Positions 45,821-55,790 of a stretch of 64,000 nucleotides of DNA are shown in pieces. How positions within the stretch are numbered: position 1 is the stretch's first letter; each line of letters begins with the position of its first letter. The stretch is from Alisma plantago-aquatica (Eukaryota; Streptophyta; Magnoliopsida; Alismatales; Alismataceae), in contig OY856412.1 of assembly GCA_963693085.1 (NCBI GenBank), forward strand, positions 345,016,957 to 345,080,956. Reading direction: 5' to 3'. The notes under the pieces are model-generated. The model worked only from the letters and a program-made list of their open reading frames with translations, did no database searches and was not told the origin of the DNA. The translations under genes were made by a program, and so were the position numbers.

Positions 45821-48800
45821 ATGGATAGATCATGGATGTCCATTCGTAATCGTTGCACCCCAGAGTTTATATCTGGTCTTGATCAGTTTATTAGATTTGC
45901 CGAGGAACATAGGAAAAAACCTACAGATAGGTTCTACTGTCCATGTAGGCATTGCGGTAACAACTTGAAACTCAACACTGGTGAGGAAATCAAAAGTCAT
46001 GTCATGTGCAATGGGATTGTACAAGGCTATACAGAATGGCACTGGCATGGAGAGATTTCAAAATCGAATCCAGTAGATGTCAATAGCAGTGCTTGGGTGG
46101 AAGAAGAAATTGCCTCCGATGACGTAAATGTGAACGAACCAGTTCCAGCAGACATTGTTGATGCGATGCTGGATAGTTGTAGGGTAGAGCACACCGATCC
46201 ACCTCCTATCTTTACAAACATTGTGCATGATGCTGAGATACCATTATACACAGGTTGTGCTAAGTTTACGAAGCTTAGCGCTGTGCTGAGATTGTATAAG
46301 TTGAAAGCTAACAATAGATGGAGCGACAAAAGCTTCACTGAATTGTTGACTTTGTTGAAAGAAATTCTTCCTGAAGGAAACGAGCTGCCAATCTCAACAT
46401 ACCAGGTAAAGAAAATGTTGTGCCCAATGGGAATGGAGGCCAAAAAGATACACGCATGCCCGAATGATTGTGTATTATTTCAAAAGGACTATGTAGATTT
46501 GAAAGATTGTCCAAAATGTGGTGCGTCACGATATAAATTGACGACTTCGGGGGAGTCCAAAATTGGTTCTCCTGCCAAGGTGTTGTGGTATCTACCTATA
46601 ACATCACGGTTTCAACGCTTGTTTGCAAATCCGAAAGATGCGAAGAATTTGAGGTGGCATGCAGATGTTAAGAAAAATAATGATGGGATCCTACGACATG
46701 CGTCTGATTCCCCACAGTGGAAGAAGATTGATGTATTGTTCCCTGAATTTGGTGAAGAAGTCAGGAATCTAAGACTTGGGCTTTGTACAGACGGGATGAA
46801 TCCGTACGGGACATTGAGCAGCCAACATAGCACTTGGCCAGTCATGCTTGTTATATACAATCTTCCTCCCTGGCTGTGTATGAAAAATAAGTACGTTATG
46901 TTGTCATTGTTGATATCGGGCCCTAAACAACCCGGAAATGATATCGATGTTTATCTTGAACCTTTGATTGATGATTTAAAGAAACTTTGGGCTGAAGGTG
47001 TGATGACCTATGATGCTTCAGCAAGAGAGACATTTCGTTTGCATGCTATGTTGTTTTGCACTATTAATGACTTTCCGGCATATGGGAATTTGTCTGGATA
47101 TAGTGTCAAAGGAGCTAAAGCGTGTCCTATATGTGAAGAAAACACTGATTCAATAAGACTAAAATATGGCGGCAAGACTGTATATCTTGGTCATCGAAGG
47201 TTTCTTTCAAAATTCCATCCGTATCGTAGGAAGCGCAAAGCATTCAATGGATGGAATGATGAACGGAGTGCACCTAAACCTATACCAGGGGATGTTGTTT
47301 ATGAAAGAGTAAAAGACATTGTCAATGAATTTGGTAAGAAATCACAATGTAGTATGGCCACACGGAGTGACAATTCTTCATTCAAAAAGAAGTCAATATT
47401 TTGGGATCTTCCTTATTGGAGTTCTTTGTCAGTCAGGCATTGTATCGATGTAATGCACGTTGAGAAAAATGTCTGTGATAGCATCATTGGTACTCTATTA
47501 AATATACCAGGTAAGACTAAAGATGGGATAAAATCCAGACTGGACCTACGTGAAATGGGAATAAGGTCAGAATTAACAGAATTACGTGAAATTGGTAATA
47601 AAAGAACATACTTACCTCCCGCTTGTTACACGTTGTCTAGAAAGGAGAAGAAAACTTTTTGTGAATGCTTGGTAAATGTTAAGGTGCCACATGGTTACTC
47701 ATCCAACATCCGTAGATTGGTATCAATGAAAGATCTGAAGTTGATAGGTCTTAAATCTCATGATTGTCACACTCTAATGCAACAAATATTGCCCGTGGCA
47801 ATTCGATCTATATTGCCGAAGCATGTAAGGTTTGCAATTACCAGACTTTGTTTCTTTTTCAACAGTCTATGCAGCAAAGTTATTGACCCTGATACTCTCG
47901 ATAATTTGCAAAGAGAAGTGGTTGTTACCCTATGTCAGCTTGAGATGTATTTCCCTCCTTCGTTCTTTGATATCATGGTACATCTTGTTGTCCACTTGAC
48001 TAGGGAAGTGAAAATCTTGGGACCGGTTTTCTTGCATTGGATGTATCCCTTTGAACGATACATGAGCGTTTTTAAAGGTGATGTTCGAAACCGTTATCGT
48101 CCTGAAGGGAGTATTATTGAAGGTTATATGGCGAGAGAGGTTATGGATTTCTGCAATGACATTCTCAGTGGTAATGACACTCCTAATAATGACAAGAATA
48201 TTGAGGAGGGCAAAGGAATTTTGGGATCACGGGTGAAAGTAATCAGCCGTGAGCAGTTGGAACAAGCTCACTTGTATATTTTACATAATATGGACGAAGT
48301 GAGTGTTTATATCGAGGAACATACCAATTTCATAAAGAGACAACATCCTCGAGCAAGTTCAATGTGGCTTGCTAGAGAGCATAATAAGACTTTTACTAAG
48401 TGGTTTGAAGATAAAGTCTTACATCAACTATCTCAAACACCAAATGATATTACAGAAACTATCAAATGTCTCGCCTTTAAACCAAAACCGAATGTTATGT
48501 CTTATGAAGGGTTTGACATTAATGGATTCACATATTACACAAAGCGCCAAGATGATAAGAGTGTCGTCCAAAATAGTGGGGTCACTCTTCAAGCGTCAAC
48601 TATGTACTTTGCAAGTGCAAAGGATAAGAGTCCACGTGAAGCTAAAATGTCATATTACGGTGTCATTGAAGACATTTGGGAGTTTGACTACATAGATTTC
48701 AATATTCCGCTCTTTAAATGTAATTGGGTTGATAACACCAAAGGAGTTATAGTGGATGAATTGGGTTTCACTTTGGTGAACTTTGAAATGATTGGCGAGA

Positions 48801-49069
48801 AGGCTGAACCATTCATATTGGCATCACAGGCAAAACAAATATTCTATATCGATGATCCTGCAAATGATAAATGGTCGGTTGTTCTTCATGGTAAAAGACA
48901 GTTCATTGAAGATCCTATAGATGAAGAAGAGTACTATGATAAGTATGATGACTCCAGTCCATTCCCAGTTGGATTGCCAACTCCACAAAATATTGAAGCT
49001 AATGATGACTTATATGTGCGCGGAGATCACAATGAAGGATTGTTAATTGATAAAAGATCACAATTTTAG
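45821..49069 (+). CDS. TNP2-type CACTA transposase
   Basis: Intact 1,082-aa ORF. The N-terminal transposase-associated domain (about residues 1-80) has WMSIRNRCTPEFISGLDQFI and C/H pairs (CPCRHCGN). The TNP2 core (about 260-500) has LRWHADVKKNNDGILRHASD and LGLCTDGMNPYG, with a candidate catalytic Asp near residue 324, and CMKNKYVMLSLLISGPKQPG. A DUF4218-like part (about 640-780) has HWMYPFERYMSVFKGDVRNR. A DUF4216-like part (about 940-1030) has GVIEDIWEFDYIDFNIPLFK. The start fits a splice acceptor (TCATAG) directly upstream. The product cuts and moves the element. No stops or frameshifts are seen. Confidence 0.95.
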   Translation: MDRSWMSIRNRCTPEFISGLDQFIRFAEEHRKKPTDRFYCPCRHCGNNLKLNTGEEIKSHVMCNGIVQGYTEWHWHGEISKSNPVDVNSSAWVEEEIASDDVNVNEPVPADIVDAMLDSCRVEHTDPPPIFTNIVHDAEIPLYTGCAKFTKLSAVLRLYKLKANNRWSDKSFTELLTLLKEILPEGNELPISTYQVKKMLCPMGMEAKKIHACPNDCVLFQKDYVDLKDCPKCGASRYKLTTSGESKIGSPAKVLWYLPITSRFQRLFANPKDAKNLRWHADVKKNNDGILRHASDSPQWKKIDVLFPEFGEEVRNLRLGLCTDGMNPYGTLSSQHSTWPVMLVIYNLPPWLCMKNKYVMLSLLISGPKQPGNDIDVYLEPLIDDLKKLWAEGVMTYDASARETFRLHAMLFCTINDFPAYGNLSGYSVKGAKACPICEENTDSIRLKYGGKTVYLGHRRFLSKFHPYRRKRKAFNGWNDERSAPKPIPGDVVYERVKDIVNEFGKKSQCSMATRSDNSSFKKKSIFWDLPYWSSLSVRHCIDVMHVEKNVCDSIIGTLLNIPGKTKDGIKSRLDLREMGIRSELTELREIGNKRTYLPPACYTLSRKEKKTFCECLVNVKVPHGYSSNIRRLVSMKDLKLIGLKSHDCHTLMQQILPVAIRSILPKHVRFAITRLCFFFNSLCSKVIDPDTLDNLQREVVVTLCQLEMYFPPSFFDIMVHLVVHLTREVKILGPVFLHWMYPFERYMSVFKGDVRNRYRPEGSIIEGYMAREVMDFCNDILSGNDTPNNDKNIEEGKGILGSRVKVISREQLEQAHLYILHNMDEVSVYIEEHTNFIKRQHPRASSMWLAREHNKTFTKWFEDKVLHQLSQTPNDITETIKCLAFKPKPNVMSYEGFDINGFTYYTKRQDDKSVVQNSGVTLQASTMYFASAKDKSPREAKMSYYGVIEDIWEFDYIDFNIPLFKCNWVDNTKGVIVDELGFTLVNFEMIGEKAEPFILASQAKQIFYIDDPANDKWSVVLHGKRQFIEDPIDEEEYYDKYDDSSPFPVGLPTPQNIEANDDLYVRGDHNEGLLIDKRSQF

Positions 49070-49192
49070 AGACATGTATGTTTATACAAATGGTAAATGT
49101 TTTCCTTTTTCTAATTTATACAAATGCTAAATGTTTTCCTTTTTCTAGTTGATACAAATGCTAAATGTTTGCCTTTTTTATGACATTTTCAG

Positions 49193-49504
49193 ATGGCTGA
49201 CCATGATGAGAATGATGTTCATGATGAGCATGAAGTCCATGATGAGCATGTTGTCCATGACGAGCATGGCGAGGATACCAATGTAAGTTCTAAAAACATA
49301 TCCTGTATTTCTATAAAATTCATTATCTTCTAGTTATGTCATATATCCTATATTTCTATATTGGCCTAATTCAGTGTGTTTATTTTTGTCAAATTTTAGG
49401 TTGATGATGCACATGTACCCACTGAAGCACTGGAGCAACTTGATGCGCGGAGAGGACATTCCAACTCGAGATATCGTCTACCGTTTCCTCCTCCTCCGCA
49501 GTAA
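49193..49504 (+). CDS. Small two-exon ORF of the CACTA element, His/Asp/Glu-rich
   Basis: Exon 1, 49193-49282, encodes 30 aa with three VHDEH repeats. A consensus donor (GTAAGT, 49283) and acceptor (TTTTAG, ending 49399) join it in frame to exon 2 (49400-49504), which encodes 34 aa ending LPFPPPPQ. Total is 64 aa. A CAG splice acceptor stands right before the ATG, so it could also be a downstream exon of a longer transcript, perhaps of the TNP2 gene or a TNPA-like product. Not recognised as a family. Confidence 0.4.
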
Positions 49505-49682
49505 TATCCTCATCTCTAAACGTTTCTCGTAGGATTCTGAACCCCTCCCTTCCCTCTACTACATCGAAGCCATGCCGCAGTTGAACCCTTTCACCGAGCC
49601 CTACCCGGCCAAGCAGGCGTCGCCTGAAGCACCACCGTCGTCGTCGTCTCCACCTCCATCGCAACTTGCTGTGCTAGTCCTG

Positions 49683-49907
49683 ACAGTTTATCACCCCACA
49701 TGCCTTCCTCCTCAGTTCCTTCCACTAGACGACCACATAATGGATCCAAGAGGATTGCAGGCGTTCGCCAAAGACTATAGGCTGAGTTAACTCAATAGTT
49801 AACTCAGCCTATAGTCTTTGGCAAACGCCTGCATATCCTCTTGGATCCATTGTGTGGTCGTCTAGCGGCAGGAACTGGGGAGGAAGGCATGTGGGGTCAT
49901 AAACTGT
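49683..49907. repeat. Imperfect long inverted repeat in the CACTA element
   Basis: Arms 49683-49791 and 49798-49907 are reverse complements with a few mismatches and a one-base gap, around a 6-nt loop (TCAATA). The outer part reads ACAGTTTATCACCCCACATG and its partner. The arms carry substitutions, so this repeat is older than the palindrome at 44522. Confidence 0.85.
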
Positions 49908-50208
49908 TAGATATAATTGGGATGTTGATAGTGATGATGAATGATACTTTGTAAATGAATGTTTCTGAATGTTAAAACATGTATTTGAATGATTCTATAT
50001 GTGTGAACGTGACAATTGAATTGATGTCTGAATGTATCTACTTGTGTGAATCTTTTTATGTTAATTTTGCAGGTTTGTGGCCTGTTTGTAGGCTGATATC
50101 AATGGATGTCGTAAACCTGCAGTTTAGAAAACTGAACTACAGGTTCTCATCCTGCTGACCAGCCACAGCAGGCCTGCAAACAGATTTATATAAAAAAAAA
50201 TAGATATA

Positions 50209-50523
50209 GGCGTCGGTTATTTACCGATAACCGTCAGCACAGACTTACAGCGTCGGTTTTTTGTTGAACACCGACGCCAAAAGTGTTCGCGCTACAGGAA
50301 ATGGGAGTCATCTAGGACACTTTTCTGCGTCGGTTTTTTAGTATATAACCGACGCAGAAATCGTCCTAGATGACGCCGTTTTCTGTGGCGCGAACCCTTT
50401 TGGCGTCGGTGTTTTATAATAAACCGACGCCTTTATGTTAAATAGGCGTCAGTTTTTTAACCGACACTGAAGTGTCCAACCTTTTAGCGGAGCCCACATA
50501 GGCGTCGTTCAGAAACCGACGCC
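50209..50523. repeat. CACTA right subterminal repeats
   Basis: Six GCGTCGGT / ACCGACGC pairs in about 315 bp, mirroring the left end. Part of the block (50268-50412) also folds as one larger inverted repeat, with arms of about 70 bp from AACACCGACGCC to GGCGTCGGTGTT. Confidence 0.75.
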
Positions 50524-50998
50524 AAAGGGGGTTAAACAACTGACACTAAAAGGCACTTCTATAGTAGTGGAAATGAAAAGTTATATACATTACCTTGTGA
50601 TGTTAAAATGAAAAGACATGGAAGCATGGGCAGCTGGGCTAGTCCCTGCACCCCAGCGAAAAGGAACTACTCACTCATGATGCGAGAAACAAGAATAACA
50701 AGAGAGAGTGAAGATTCCGCCATGAGCATGATGCAGAAGGTAGTCACAACTCAGTGAAGATGATGTAGTCTTCTACGTCGTGTCGGACCAGATTTGGATG
50801 TGAAGGAAGAACCACCAAGGTAGATCGGGCAACCCTTCTTCACCTCCTTTTCTCATCTTTACCTTCTTTCTTGCAGCAAAAGGAGCAGTAGGTAGAGTAG
50901 CAATGGCATGGATGTGGATTTATATGGATCGAACCTTGCATTTGGGTAGCCTCGCGGCGTCCCAGATCCAATCCCCCCAAATGAGGACCATTGTGGTT

Positions 50999-51007
50999 CT
51001 ATTTATA
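50999..51007 (-). promoter_or_regulatory. TATA box of element A 5' LTR
   Basis: Minus-sense TATAAATAG, conserved in all four A-type LTR copies (near 2640, 8227, 11442 and here). Transcription of A would run toward lower coordinates. Confidence 0.6.
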
Positions 51008-51062
51008 GGCATTGGCTAGGTCCTCACATTTTTTGCGTGAGTGCTCTTTACATGGTTTGGAG

Positions 51063-51708
51063 CAAATGATCTTCTTAAACAGTTTGAAAACCGAGAGGCT
51101 CCTAACAGTCTCGAGATCGGGCGCCGCCAAACAGTCTTGGGGACCGATGGCCTCCAAATGGTCTTGAGATGCAAACGATCTTAGAGACTGATGGGTCTGG
51201 AATTCACATCCAAACGGTCTTGGAGACGGATTACACCGACCAAATAGTCTTGAGGATCGCTTGCCATCAAATGGACTTTGGAATCCCTCTGTCTGAACGG
51301 TCTTCATCGTCCAAACGGTCTTGGTTGTAAATGATCTTGCTTCTGTGGTCTTGCGTGATTGCATCCAAACGGTCTTCGTCCTCCAAACGGTCTTCTGCAT
51401 CTTAACAGTTTGGAGATGCAAATGGTCTTGAAGACTGATGAGTTCCAATCGGTCTTGAGACCGATCACTGCTTAACGGTCTGTGCCTCTCACGGTCTCGC
51501 TCATCCAAACGGTCTCGCGTTCTGATGGTCTAACAGTCTTGAGACTATGCACCACCAAATTGTCTTGGTATCCATTCAGTTTGGAGACCGTTTGCCGCCT
51601 TGCGGTCTTGAGACTGTTTGATCAAGACCGGTTGAGAAGACCAAATGGGCAAACCGTTTGGTAAAGTCTGATTGATCAAACTGTTTGGTCAAGACCGATT
51701 GATCAGGG
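51063..51708 (-). promoter_or_regulatory. ACGGTCTTGAGACCGT-type motif array, A 5' LTR
   Basis: More than twenty copies or half-copies of CCAAACGGTCTT and ACGGTCTTGAGACCGT in 650 bp. The full form is an inverted repeat of ACGGTCT with a 2-bp spacer. In minus sense the array lies just upstream of the TATA box. Equivalent arrays are at about 2690-3350, 8278-8950 and 11490-12125. Confidence 0.65.
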
Positions 51709-51926
51709 TCAAGGCTGGGAGGATCTTGAGTGAAGGTGAGCTCCAGTTGATGGTTGAACCTCATCATGATCTGCAAAAAATCAATACATATCTAGTTAAT
51801 AATCTTGATAATTGAATCAATTAAGAAATCTTACATTTTGTAAGATTGAGTAGATGAAAGTGAGAGAATTGAGTTGAATTGGGCCCAAAAAGGCGAATGA
51901 AAATCGTGATAAATATGGATTCAACA

Positions 51927-52194
51927 TAGCACCTAGTCCCAGAACCCCAAGTTTCTAGTAGAGTTTTAGAAATGATGATTGGCCCCATAGACCACTAGTA
52001 GCCTTAATTGCACGCTTTTTCCTCACTCACACGAAAGACATGATAAACTTCCTGATTGGTCATCCAACCTAGTACTACTCTGGGTTGATCATGCTTAACT
52101 AATGAGTTGTAAGTAATGATGCTCCCTAAAAAGGAGGTTTAATCATTCCTTATGTGATTTTTTAATCTAAGGCCTCAAATCGTGAGACATTACA
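51927..52194 (-). mobile_element. Cassandra copy 2, 3' LTR (main part)
   Basis: Begins in the TSD TAGCA and continues the LTR end begun at 10272. It carries a diverged minus-strand 5S-like segment (AGTTAAGCATGATCAACCC, AGTAGTACTAGGTTGG). It ends ATTACA at 52194 beside a polypurine tract (GAGTGGGGGAGAA, minus sense). Confidence 0.8.
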
Positions 52195-52553
52195 TTCTCC
52201 CCCACTCAGGCTGTTGATGTCCTTGTTAAGGCTCAACTATATGGCCTCATAATATTGCCCTATTTTAGTGCAGACCTAGCACGACCCACAAACTCCCAAC
52301 TCCCGATCATGAGATACCAATGCAAGGGTGGATACATCACCATGGAGAATCCTTTGTAACGTTTATGGACCACATAACTAAAGACTGGCATGCCACATGC
52401 CCATGTGGGCCCCATCTACTGGAGGGGTTATAGCTCTGGTACCATTTGTAACACTTGGGCCCAATGTGCAAAGCTCTAGTCGATTTTCAAGAATGATGAA
52501 TGGCCCCATAGACCACCACTTACCTTAAATGTGGGCTTTGTCCTCATCCACAC

Positions 52554-55500
52554 TGTAACGACAACCTCCCCCAGTTATTCCCTATTCAGGAGGACCAAGG
52601 GGGAAAGGGACATCACCATAAATATAGGATTGATGTTTATTAAATAACCAAAAATAATTAATAAATTTTACTTAATTGATGTGAATTTGGTACAAGATAA
52701 AATATAAATTCTCCAACATGGTTTACAATATGGATTTCTAAAGTTTACTATATGAAATACATCTATCTAATTATATCCTCTAGGAGTTATGTTAAATTTC
52801 TTTCTTTGGTGTCTTCTTCTCTGGGTGTCCATCTTCCATCATTAATTGTCAGATTCAGTAGATTCACCTAAAACACTGTGAATCGAAAACACAGTTAGTA
52901 TAATAAGTTATACTAGTATTTGGGGAAAATAATATGTTCACATGTAGTTGTAACAACATATTCACAATAATTATGGTTACAGAATCAAAATTAACATTTT
53001 TATCAAAACTTCTCAACCCATTTTGACTCAATCTCTAGGATACCCTTTTAGGATCTTGTCCCTGGAGTGGATGAAAAGGAAACCTTCTCAATCTGGAGCC
53101 CAGATGGCATGTTCGTCTTCCCAATATGGTGTCGAACAAATATGACCTTCCAAATATGGGGCTTGGTCTGACCTTCCCAATATAGGACTTGGTCCTTAAT
53201 CAACACATATAGTCTTTCATTCCTTGCATTATCAAACTTCTAGAGTTGGTATGTGGGATTTGAGCAAGTTACAAGCATATAATGTGATAGCCGTAGTGAC
53301 TTTATAGATTGTAAGAAGTAAATATACAAGCAAGAATTTATCTTAAATCAATTCAAAAAACCTCAGAAATCGTCGAAAAACTAAAGAGAATAGACTTAGG
53401 AGTAACCACACACCTTCATTAGAAGGATAGGATGTCCAATCAAAAAGGACAATCAATTCAATCAACCAAGTAACTATCCTAAAAATTAAAGCATAACACC
53501 CCTGTATCATTATTTTATTCAAAATAAACCAATAAGACTGACTTGGGTTCCAAGATAGGGTTTTGAGGTCAACTTTAGGAATTCATTAGGGTTTTGTCTT
53601 TGCAAACCTCAATCATCAATTTTCATGCCATTTTGTTTTACAAATCCTAAATCTTAGCATTATTTGCACTTCTAATCTCAAAGAAACCCTAATTCGTCAA
53701 TTAATCAGTTATCAATTTCAAATCATATCCAAGTTATCCTTTTTATCCATAAAGACCAACCTTTGATTATTAAGATCCATTGAACATAATAAGATCATCA
53801 AAACCAAGAAATTAAGGTTCTTATGCATCGAACACATTAAGCATGGAATCTTTGTGTACTTTTTGAACACGATGTTGTTTTAAGTCTGAATTATATATTC
53901 CTCATGTTCCTCTCATCTTCCTTATCAACATTCATACATTACATGTCTTAGTATGACCATCATATAATTACTAAAAAAATTTCAAGATTAACATTATTGG
54001 GCTAATCTTGTGTCGACAAATAAGAAATTAGTTTTAAGATTACATTTATCCATTTGGTACGCTCGGCCAATGGGCTCACGCCTATGTGGACAAGTGAAAG
54101 AGAGAGGTAAAAAGACCAAAATAGTCCTTAACATGTTGTAGTGGAGTAAGGGTAGAGAGGTCATATTGGCCGACTTCATCTCCTTCATCCAGTTCGATGC
54201 TTCATGAATAGGCTTCCTGAGACGAATCAACGATGAAGCAGACTCTAAGTGCTAGGCCTCTTGAGAGTCAGAAAGATGTGCAAAACTCCCCACCGTGGTC
54301 TCTAGATTTATAGTTGGCACTAACTCTGTCAGAAAGAATAGGGAGATGGAGGGAGGAACCAGGCTCTCCGCCGATGAGCCAGTGATTCCTATGGTTAGTA
54401 GGCATGGATATAGGGGAAATTCGGGGATACTTCAGACATACTGGGCATACCCAATGTGCTTCTCATCTCATGAAGGGGATTTTGGTTCCTTTTGTAGGTA
54501 CGGGGAAGTAGGTATGAGGAAGAAAGAGGTCATCTTTGTCATTAATGGATCTCTTACTCCCATGAAGTTTTTGGGAAAACTCAATCTCACATGGGAATGG
54601 GTCAAATCAGGGGTAGGTAGGTCAATCCATTTTAACCTCCCAAAATCAAAAGTAAGGCTCTCAAGTGTGATCATGGTTCTGAGAGAGAGAGAGGGATTAA
54701 TGATACGCAAGTTGTGTGGCCCAATTTTCTGATTTGGGTGGGGTAGTACATAATCTCCCTTCCATTGGATTCATGATCCAGGGCCCAAATTGTGCGTGAC
54801 ATATAGAAGGGGTGTCACCAAACATAGATAAAGTGGCAAACATTTAATCAATTCCGCAATCAAAAATCTATGCAAATGTTGCATTTAAGACCCTCTTTCT
54901 TCACTAATTTTCCTACAATACTAGGAATATTCTTTTGATCCCAAATTTGGAAGTAGACTCACTAAAGTCTTCCCCAACCTTAGGAAATTTTGTGGGATTT
55001 ATTATAATAAGTTAAATAGATTAATCTTGCTTCTTTTGCAAATCCATAAATCAATTACTCACACCACATTGAAACTCCTTATTCTCCAAAATTTAAAATG
55101 AAACTCTATAATGAATTTATATAACCATGTGGATCGAGACAAAAACTCTAAAGGAAAAGCCACTTTTATTAATATCTAAGTCTTTCTCTTATAAGGCATA
55201 TTTTAAACATTAATTCAGTCCTTTTCTCTTTATAATCTTTTCAATATCCTTTATTTGATAACCTTTCTTATTAGGACCCTTGTGAAATTGAAATCCAACC
55301 ATTAGTGATCATCCATACCACTTTCTAGAGAATTCCAAATGATTCTCACAAGTAGTTTACTTATTAGCTAATATATTTTCCTTTTTCTAAATATTGCATT
55401 TTCTTCTCTTTATTTTCCCTTGTATCCATTATTGCATTCACAAAAACTATAGAAACCATAAAATTCACCACAAAGGGAAATTTGCATAGGAAAACCATAC

Positions 55501-55596
55501 TTTCAAGACAAAGCATACACATTTCCAATATGTCCCTTCTATTGAAATAATTTCGTTTCAATTATATAAACACATGAGAAAAATCGAGTTATAACA
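52554..55596. mobile_element. Insertion D: probable solo LTR, unclassified
   Basis: 3,043 bp inserted in the 5' LTR of Cassandra copy 2; the 5S-like segment resumes at 55597. The ends are TGTAACGACAACC and GTTATAACA, so TG...CA is met on both strands. There is no PBS, no internal repeat and no recognisable protein. A 145-aa ORF at 54295-54732 matches nothing I know. I could not find a clean TSD (CACAC versus CGTGC), so a solo LTR is the best guess only. Confidence 0.5.
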
Positions 55597-55790
55597 CGTG
55601 CGCAAGTCGGGATAAACTTCCCAACTAATCACCTATCCTAATAATACTCTGGGTTGAGCACACTTAACCACTAAGTTCTTTACTGATGGGCTCCCTAAAA
55701 AGGAGGTGCACCGTGATGATATGAGTAGTCTAATCATTCCATATAAGATCATTTTATCTAAGGCCTCAAATCCTAGTACGTTTCTCTAAT
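55597..55790 (-). mobile_element. Cassandra copy 2, 5' LTR remainder
   Basis: Contains CACCTATCCTAATAATACTC and AGCACACTTAACCACTAAG (plus sense), that is, the 5S-like internal promoter region reversed, followed by the leader TCAAATCCTAGTACG where the LTR should begin. The end is mutated, so the boundary is approximate. Confidence 0.75.

Larger units (their letters stand above)
42979..50569 (+). mobile_element. CACTA (En/Spm) DNA transposon
   Basis: 7,591 bp. TIRs are CACTACTACAGAAATAGC (42979-42996) and, reversed at the right end, CACTACTATAGAAGTGCC (50552-50569). The TSD GAA is at 42976-42978 and 50570-50572. The empty site AACAACGAAATGAAAAG is visible in the other LTR of A near 11003. Subterminal inverted motif pairs lie at both ends. 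It carries an intact TNP2-type transposase, a B3-like ORF and a small spliced ORF, and is the only element here with intact coding parts. It may be autonomous. Confidence 0.95.
10279..51926 (-). mobile_element. Element A: Ty3/gypsy (Athila/Tat-type) with nested insertions
   Basis: Both ends are canonical in minus sense (TG...CA), with TSD TAGCA at 10274-10278 and 51927-51931. LTRs are about 2.07-2.09 kb after removal of the CACTA element. The PBS (42221-42239) matches tRNA-Asp. The internal region, after removing element B, is about 7.4 kb and reads gag, protease, RT, RNase H, integrase, then a 1.5-kb tail. All coding parts are broken. Later insertions are element B in RNase H, a SINE upstream of RT and a CACTA element in the 5' LTR. 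Assignment to the non-chromoviral Athila/Tat group rests on PBS and protein style. Confidence 0.9.
42245..51926 (-). mobile_element. 5' LTR of element A, split by the CACTA element
   Basis: Parts 42245-42978 and 50573-51926 match the 3' LTR at 10279-12344 from end to end (about 2,088 bp when joined). The minus-strand TATA box is TATAAATAG (50999-51007). The CACTA element sits downstream of the TATA box in minus sense, so it would interrupt the LTR transcript. Confidence 0.92.
10272..55790 (-). mobile_element. Cassandra TRIM, copy 2, split by A and D
   Basis: A Cassandra element spread over 45 kb by later insertions. Its 3' LTR starts with TGTAGCA (10272-10278), is interrupted by element A, and resumes at 51932, ending at 52194. 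The internal part is 52195-52446, with a PBS-like TGGTACCAGAGC ending at 52444. The 5' LTR is 52447-52553 plus 55597 to about 55790, split by insertion D. Minus-strand 5S-like segments occur in both LTRs. Aligning 10272-10278 plus 51932 onward with the right LTR of copy 1 restores a continuous LTR end. The outer 5' boundary near 55790 is approximate because that end is mutated. Confidence 0.75.

Noticed and set aside
54295..54732. 145-aa ORF in insertion D
   Set aside because: It has no recognisable domain and lies in sequence otherwise without coding features. It is likely chance.
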